This document shows, one piece after another, positions 7,801 to 9,774 of a stretch of 9,774 nt of DNA (positions are counted from its first letter, which is position 1; every line of letters starts with the position of its first letter). The stretch is taken from NCBI GenBank assembly GCA_949286775.1, contig CASEDW010000133.1, forward strand, positions 1 to 9,774, in the 5' to 3' direction. Origin of the DNA: an uncultured Eubacteriales bacterium (lineage in GTDB: Bacteria > Bacillota > Clostridia > Lachnospirales > Lachnospiraceae). Made by a program: the position numbers and the translations under genes. The notes beneath the pieces are model-generated. The model did not search any database, had not been told where the DNA came from, and worked only from the letters and a program-made list of their open reading frames with translations.

Positions 7801-8087
7801 CGGGAATCCCGGCTGTAAAAGTTAAGAAACTTTATGAAGGCCGTCCGAACTTACTTGACGCTATCACAAACGGCGAGTACGACATCATCATCAATACGCC
7901 GTCCGGAAAAGAGAGCGTAAACGACGATTCTTACCTCAGAAAAGCCGCGATCAAAGGAAAGATCCCTTATATGACGACAATGGCTGCCGCTTTCGCAACA
8001 GCCGAGGGAATCCTTACCGTAAAATCAAAAGACGACAGATTCTTTGAATCACTTCAGAGTCTGCACTCAAAGATCACGGATAAATAA
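4866..8087 (+). CDS. carB: Carbamoyl phosphate synthase large subunit
   Basis: Makes carbamoyl phosphate from bicarbonate, ammonia (delivered by CarA from glutamine) and two ATP, feeding pyrimidine and arginine synthesis. The 1073-residue length equals E. coli CarB. The first synthetase half opens with MPKRTDINK and GSGPIVIGQACEFDYSG, with NSNPATIMTDPE nearby and the ATP-grasp stretch RPAYTMGGAGGG. The second half repeats this as GGGPNRIGQGIEFDYCC, NCNPETVSTDYDTSD and RPSYVLGGRGMEVVYD. Metal/ATP residues lie in EINPRTSRSSALASKATG and EANPRASRTVPLVSK. The C-terminal MGS-like allosteric domain (about 935-1073) has ATGKT and NTPSGKES, the loops that bind UMP or IMP in homologues. ATG 4866 is chosen because GGGAGG (4852-4857) is eight bases upstream; a longer reading from 4827 would run through that site. 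Unusually, carA is not adjacent. A hairpin with a T-run follows the gene. Confidence 0.97.
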   Translation: MPKRTDINKVLIIGSGPIVIGQACEFDYSGTQACKALKKLGYEIVLVNSNPATIMTDPETADVTYIEPLNVYRLEQIIAKERPDALLPNLGGQSGLNLCSELYKAGILDKYNVEVIGVQVDAIERGEDRIEFKKTMDSLGIEMARSEVAYSVDEGLEIASRLGYPVVLRPAYTMGGAGGGLVYNKEELKTVMERGLQASLVGQVLVEESILGWEELELEVVRDCEGNMITVCFIENIDPLGVHTGDSFCAAPMLTISKEVQARLQEQAYKIVDKVQVIGGTNVQFAHDPVSDRIVVIEINPRTSRSSALASKATGFPIALVSAMLACGLTLKDIECGKYGTLDKYVPDGDYVVIKFARWAFEKFKGVEDKLGTQMRAVGEVMSIGKNFKEAFQKAIRSLETGRYGLGHAKNFDTLSKEELLGKLVTPSSERYFIIYEALRKGATPEEIFEITKIKTEFLTAMKELVEEEEALIAHKGSIPSDEVLTQAKKDGFSDKYLSQILEVPEDDIRRRRKEIGVVENWDSIHVSGTLDSSYFYSTYNGEDKDPVSDNKKIMILGGGPNRIGQGIEFDYCCVHAAQALKKLGFETIIVNCNPETVSTDYDTSDKLYFEPLTLEDVLSIYEKEKPLGVIAQFGGQTPLNLAADLKKNGVKILGTSPEVIDLAEDRDHFRAMMDKLGIPMPEAGMATTVDEAIKIANKIGYPVMVRPSYVLGGRGMEVVYDDESMADYMKAAVGVTPDRPILIDRFLNHALECEADAICDGTHAFVPAVMEHIELAGVHSGDSACIIPSVHISPENVATIKEYTRKIAEEMHVEGLMNMQYAIENGTVYVLEANPRASRTVPLVSKVCNIRMVPLATQIITNELTGNPSPVPSLKEKHIPYYGVKEAAFPFNMFQEVDPILGPEMRSTGEVLGLAPTYGEAFMKSQEAVGATLKKEGTVLISVNEKDKPEVVDLAKKFNEAGFKIVATGKTYDLITAAGIPAVKVKKLYEGRPNLLDAITNGEYDIIINTPSGKESVNDDSYLRKAAIKGKIPYMTTMAAAFATAEGILTVKSKDDRFFESLQSLHSKITDK

Positions 8088-8119
8088 AATTAAATCCTTG
8101 AATCAAAAGCTTTAATTAA

Positions 8120-8238
8120 AGAAGCATATTTCCTCCGGGAACCGCTCGTGCTTAGTCCTCGCGTAGCGGCACTAAATTCGCGCTATGCGCTCATTAAGAG
8201 CCGACGCTGCGGATGTTCCCTTCAGGAAATATGCTTCT
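8120..8238. repeat. Near-palindromic foldback element between carB and birA
   Basis: A 119-nt stretch that can fold as one long rod. The outer arms AGAAGCATATTTCCT (8120-8134) and AGGAAATATGCTTCT (8224-8238) are perfect 15-base complements. Next come GGGAAC (8137-8142) with GTTCCC (8215-8220), CGC (8143-8145) with GCG (8209-8211), CTTA (8151-8154) with TAAG (8195-8198), and a nine-base inner stem CGCGTAGCG (8160-8168) with CGCTATGCG (8181-8189; one G-U pair). Local alternatives exist, such as TTAGT/ACTAA (8152-8156/8171-8175) and GCTC/GAGC (8189-8192/8198-8201). The core is GC-rich in an AT-rich spacer and has no open reading frame. This resembles REP/MITE-like intergenic repeats or a structured RNA. 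Copy number cannot be judged from one window. The rest of the 309-base gap (8088-8119 and 8247-8308) is AT-rich with nothing recognisable. Confidence 0.75.
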
Positions 8239-8246
8239 GCTTTTTT
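8120..8246 (+). terminator. Terminator-like end of carB
   Basis: The outer arms of the foldback element form a strong stem, and GC plus a run of six T (8241-8246) follows the right arm on the plus strand, as in an intrinsic terminator. The loop is far longer than usual because the whole inner element lies inside it. On the minus strand the bases after the arm (TTTAATTAAAG) are a poorer T-tract, so the plus direction is favoured. Confidence 0.55.
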
Positions 8247-8308
8247 AAATCTTCTGTTTCTTTTGCCACACCCAATGCCTTTTACAACTGAATGCTTTTA
8301 TTTTGTAC

Positions 8309-8350
8309 AAAAAATACCGCAACACTACAAAAATGCTGCGGCAAATTTTT
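8309..8350 (-). terminator. Terminator downstream of birA, possibly bidirectional
   Basis: CCGCAACA (8317-8324) and TGCTGCGG (8334-8341) form an eight-base stem with one mismatch. Read on the minus strand, the stem is followed by TA and six T (plus-strand A run 8309-8314), a good intrinsic terminator about 55 bases beyond the birA stop. On the plus strand it is followed by CAAATTTTT, so it could also back up termination of carB transcripts arriving from the left. Confidence 0.7.
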
Positions 8351-8396
8351 CATCTATTTAAAATATTTTATTGTATCCTATATAAAACAACTCTTT

Positions 8397-9404
8397 TCAG
8401 TACTTCACCACGCTCACTTCTCCGCTTGAGAGCGCCTCTGTTTTTTTGTTGTCGTATTCTACTATAAGCCGGCACTCATCGTCTATGCCGATAACTTTGG
8501 CGTAAGCTTTTTCCTTCGCGGCAGAGTAACTGTTTATCTTCACATAATTTCCGATAAGAACGGAACGGTTTTTATACTCCTCCACAAACGAAAGATCCTT
8601 TGGGTTTCTGTAGAGTTCAAAAAATCTGTATATGAGAGTCGCATAGAGTTCATTGCGGGTATCGTTGTCAAAAGATGTGCTTAACACAGAACCCGCAGTG
8701 TTCTTAATCTCCTCCGGGAAACCTTCATAAGGCATAAAGAGGTTTATTCCTGTTCCTATCACCACATATGAAAATCTTCCGTCCTCAATCGAAGATGAAC
8801 CCTCCGCCAGGATTCCGGCAACCTTTTTTTCGTTGCAGAAAATATCGTTGACCCACTTTATTCCGGCGTTGACATTCGTCACCTGCTCTATCGCGCGGCA
8901 TGCCGCCACCGCCATCATGCACGTCAACAGTATCGCTTTCGTATAATCAAGTTCCGGATGGATCAAAAAGCTGATATACAATCCGGTCTTGTCGGGAGAA
9001 TAAAATTTCCGTCCTCTCCTGCCCTTTCCTTTCGTCTGGCTTCCTGCTATTATGATAAGCTCTTTGTCATTGTCCTCTTCATAAAATTTCTTAGCCAGGT
9101 CGTTGGTGGATCCCGTTTCTTTAAAAACAAGGATTTCCGGAATATTCAGTTCTTTTTTATCTTTTTCGCATAACTTATCTATATAATCTTTTATCTTTTT
9201 GCCGTCGGGCATGTCTATGTGTTCCACGAGTCTGTATCCTTTATTTGTAACGGCTTCAATATTGAACCCTCCCGACTGAAGGTTCTTTATCGCCTTCCAT
9301 ACAGCCGCTCTTGAGATATCTAAATCCTTTGCCATCTGCTGACCCGATATAAACGCGGCTCCGCTTTCTTTCAAATATTCTAAAACCTTATCTTTTGTAG
9401 TCAT
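8397..9404 (-). CDS. birA: Bifunctional biotin-[acetyl-CoA-carboxylase] ligase / biotin operon repressor
   Basis: A 335-residue class II (bifunctional) BirA. The N-terminal winged helix (about 1-60; recognition helix around SRAAVWKAIKNL, 31-42; wing ending NKGYRL) would bind the biotin operator. The central catalytic domain activates biotin to biotinyl-5'-AMP and transfers it to the carboxylase acceptor lysine. Motifs: TGSTND (97-102), KGKGRRGR (125-132), which is the biotinyl-AMP loop with K127 at a usually arginine position, IKWVNDIF (182-189) with the lysine matching E. coli K183, KVAGILAE (194-201) and GTGINL (217-222). The C-terminal SH3-like domain (about 285-335) closes with SSGEVSVVKY. 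ATG 9404 is chosen because GGAG (9410-9413) lies five bases upstream; a TTG-started longer form from 9440 would run through that site. No biotin genes or clear biotin operator are in the window, so its regulatory targets lie elsewhere. Confidence 0.95.
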   Translation of the reverse strand: MTTKDKVLEYLKESGAAFISGQQMAKDLDISRAAVWKAIKNLQSGGFNIEAVTNKGYRLVEHIDMPDGKKIKDYIDKLCEKDKKELNIPEILVFKETGSTNDLAKKFYEEDNDKELIIIAGSQTKGKGRRGRKFYSPDKTGLYISFLIHPELDYTKAILLTCMMAVAACRAIEQVTNVNAGIKWVNDIFCNEKKVAGILAEGSSSIEDGRFSYVVIGTGINLFMPYEGFPEEIKNTAGSVLSTSFDNDTRNELYATLIYRFFELYRNPKDLSFVEEYKNRSVLIGNYVKINSYSAAKEKAYAKVIGIDDECRLIVEYDNKKTEALSSGEVSVVKY

Positions 9405-9466
9405 ATTTTCTCCGTCATCTGTAACTGCACTGCGCACCAACTCAACACGTTAAAGTTAAGCTGGAT

Positions 9467-9774
9467 TTATAAATCTAATTGAAACAAAATTTCATCCATA
9501 TTTCTTCCGCAATACAAAACTCGTAATACATATATTATTTCTTCTGCAATATCAGGTAAATAATACATTATATAATTTCCAATAATTTTTTTTCGAATAC
9601 CTGAATCCTCTAAAAAATCATTGTTCAATGGAGATCCGCTATCCGGAAAACAACATGCTTCATTTATGGCAGTATCTAACTTATCCAAAAAAGCTGTTGC
9701 CGCCTGTGGATTAGACAATTCGATTGTAATATAATTTACGATTTCATCTAAATCCTCTTCTGCTTTTTCCGTAA
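9467..9774 (-). CDS. RelE/ParE family toxin, 5' end missing
   Basis: Reading back from the TAA at 9467-9469, the frame stays open to the right edge, giving 101 residues. The upstream part begins TEKAEEDLDEIVNYI. This is the typical first helix of RelE/ParE toxins, so the real start lies outside the window and the apparent TTG at 9718 is internal. Other family features: a helical hairpin with ATAFLDKLDTAI, FPDSGSP in the P..G loop, and the late strands GIRKKIIGNYIMYYLPD and EIIYVLRVLYCGRN. Members act on gyrase (ParE) or on ribosome-bound mRNA (RelE); which applies here cannot be told. The partner antitoxin would normally lie upstream, beyond position 9774. The gene is visibly more AT-rich than carB or birA, which fits recent acquisition. 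The stop is 62 bases from the birA start. Confidence 0.85.
   Translation of the reverse strand, partial: TEKAEEDLDEIVNYITIELSNPQAATAFLDKLDTAINEACCFPDSGSPLNNDFLEDSGIRKKIIGNYIMYYLPDIAEEIIYVLRVLYCGRNMDEILFQLDL

Noticed and set aside
8088..8396. Riboswitch or CRISPR-like structure in the carB-birA gap
   Set aside because: The gap lies between convergent gene ends, has no spaced direct repeats, and the pairing pattern matches no riboswitch core I recognise.
9405..9466. Possible biotin operator upstream of birA (TTAACTTTAAC on the minus strand)
   Set aside because: A BirA site needs a spaced dyad of TGTTAAC-like halves; here the repeats are direct and short, with no second half in the right orientation.
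9464..9475. Perfect 12-base palindrome GATTTATAAATC over the toxin stop codon
   Set aside because: It is AT-rich with no loop or T-run; too short and weak to call a terminator or operator.

Overview
The window looks like a chromosomal segment from an anaerobic Gram-positive bacterium of the class Clostridia (Bacillota). The basis is strong GGAGG-type ribosome binding sites, a 1073-residue CarB, a BirA with an N-terminal helix-turn-helix, an AI-2E-family permease of Firmicute style, and a HxxxDG acyltransferase paired with a DUF6320-type zinc-ribbon membrane protein. I cannot name the genus from sequence alone. No tRNA, rRNA, CRISPR array, phage gene or transposase is visible.

Layout from left to right. 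A minus-strand run (about 1-2331) reads AI-2E-family permease -> YbaK/EbsC aminoacyl-tRNA deacylase -> TrmB tRNA m7G46 methyltransferase; the last is cut by the left edge. A short divergent promoter region (about 2332-2493) separates it from a plus-strand run: ridA -> HxxxDG acyltransferase -> zinc-ribbon six-helix membrane protein. The last two overlap as TAATG. carB follows on the same strand with its own promoter-like sequence. After carB lies a 309-base gene-free stretch. It holds a roughly 119-nt near-palindromic foldback element ending in a T-run, then a second hairpin suited to ending transcription from the opposite side. birA and a partial RelE/ParE-type toxin gene then run leftward on the minus strand; the toxin gene runs off the right edge.

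How the genes relate. YbaK and TrmB both act on tRNA (editing of mischarged tRNA and modification), so the left operon has a translation-quality theme plus a permease. RidA detoxifies reactive enamines made by PLP enzymes. CarB makes carbamoyl phosphate for pyrimidines and arginine, but its glutaminase partner carA is not beside it. BirA attaches biotin to carboxylases and probably represses biotin genes located elsewhere. The acyltransferase and zinc-ribbon membrane protein form the least understood module in the window.

Most of the window is ordinary housekeeping sequence. The observations most worth a second look are the foldback element at 8120-8238, the acyltransferase/membrane-protein pair at 2888-4785, the carA-less carB, and a shared extended -10 pattern (TGATAnnnT) in all three promoter candidates.
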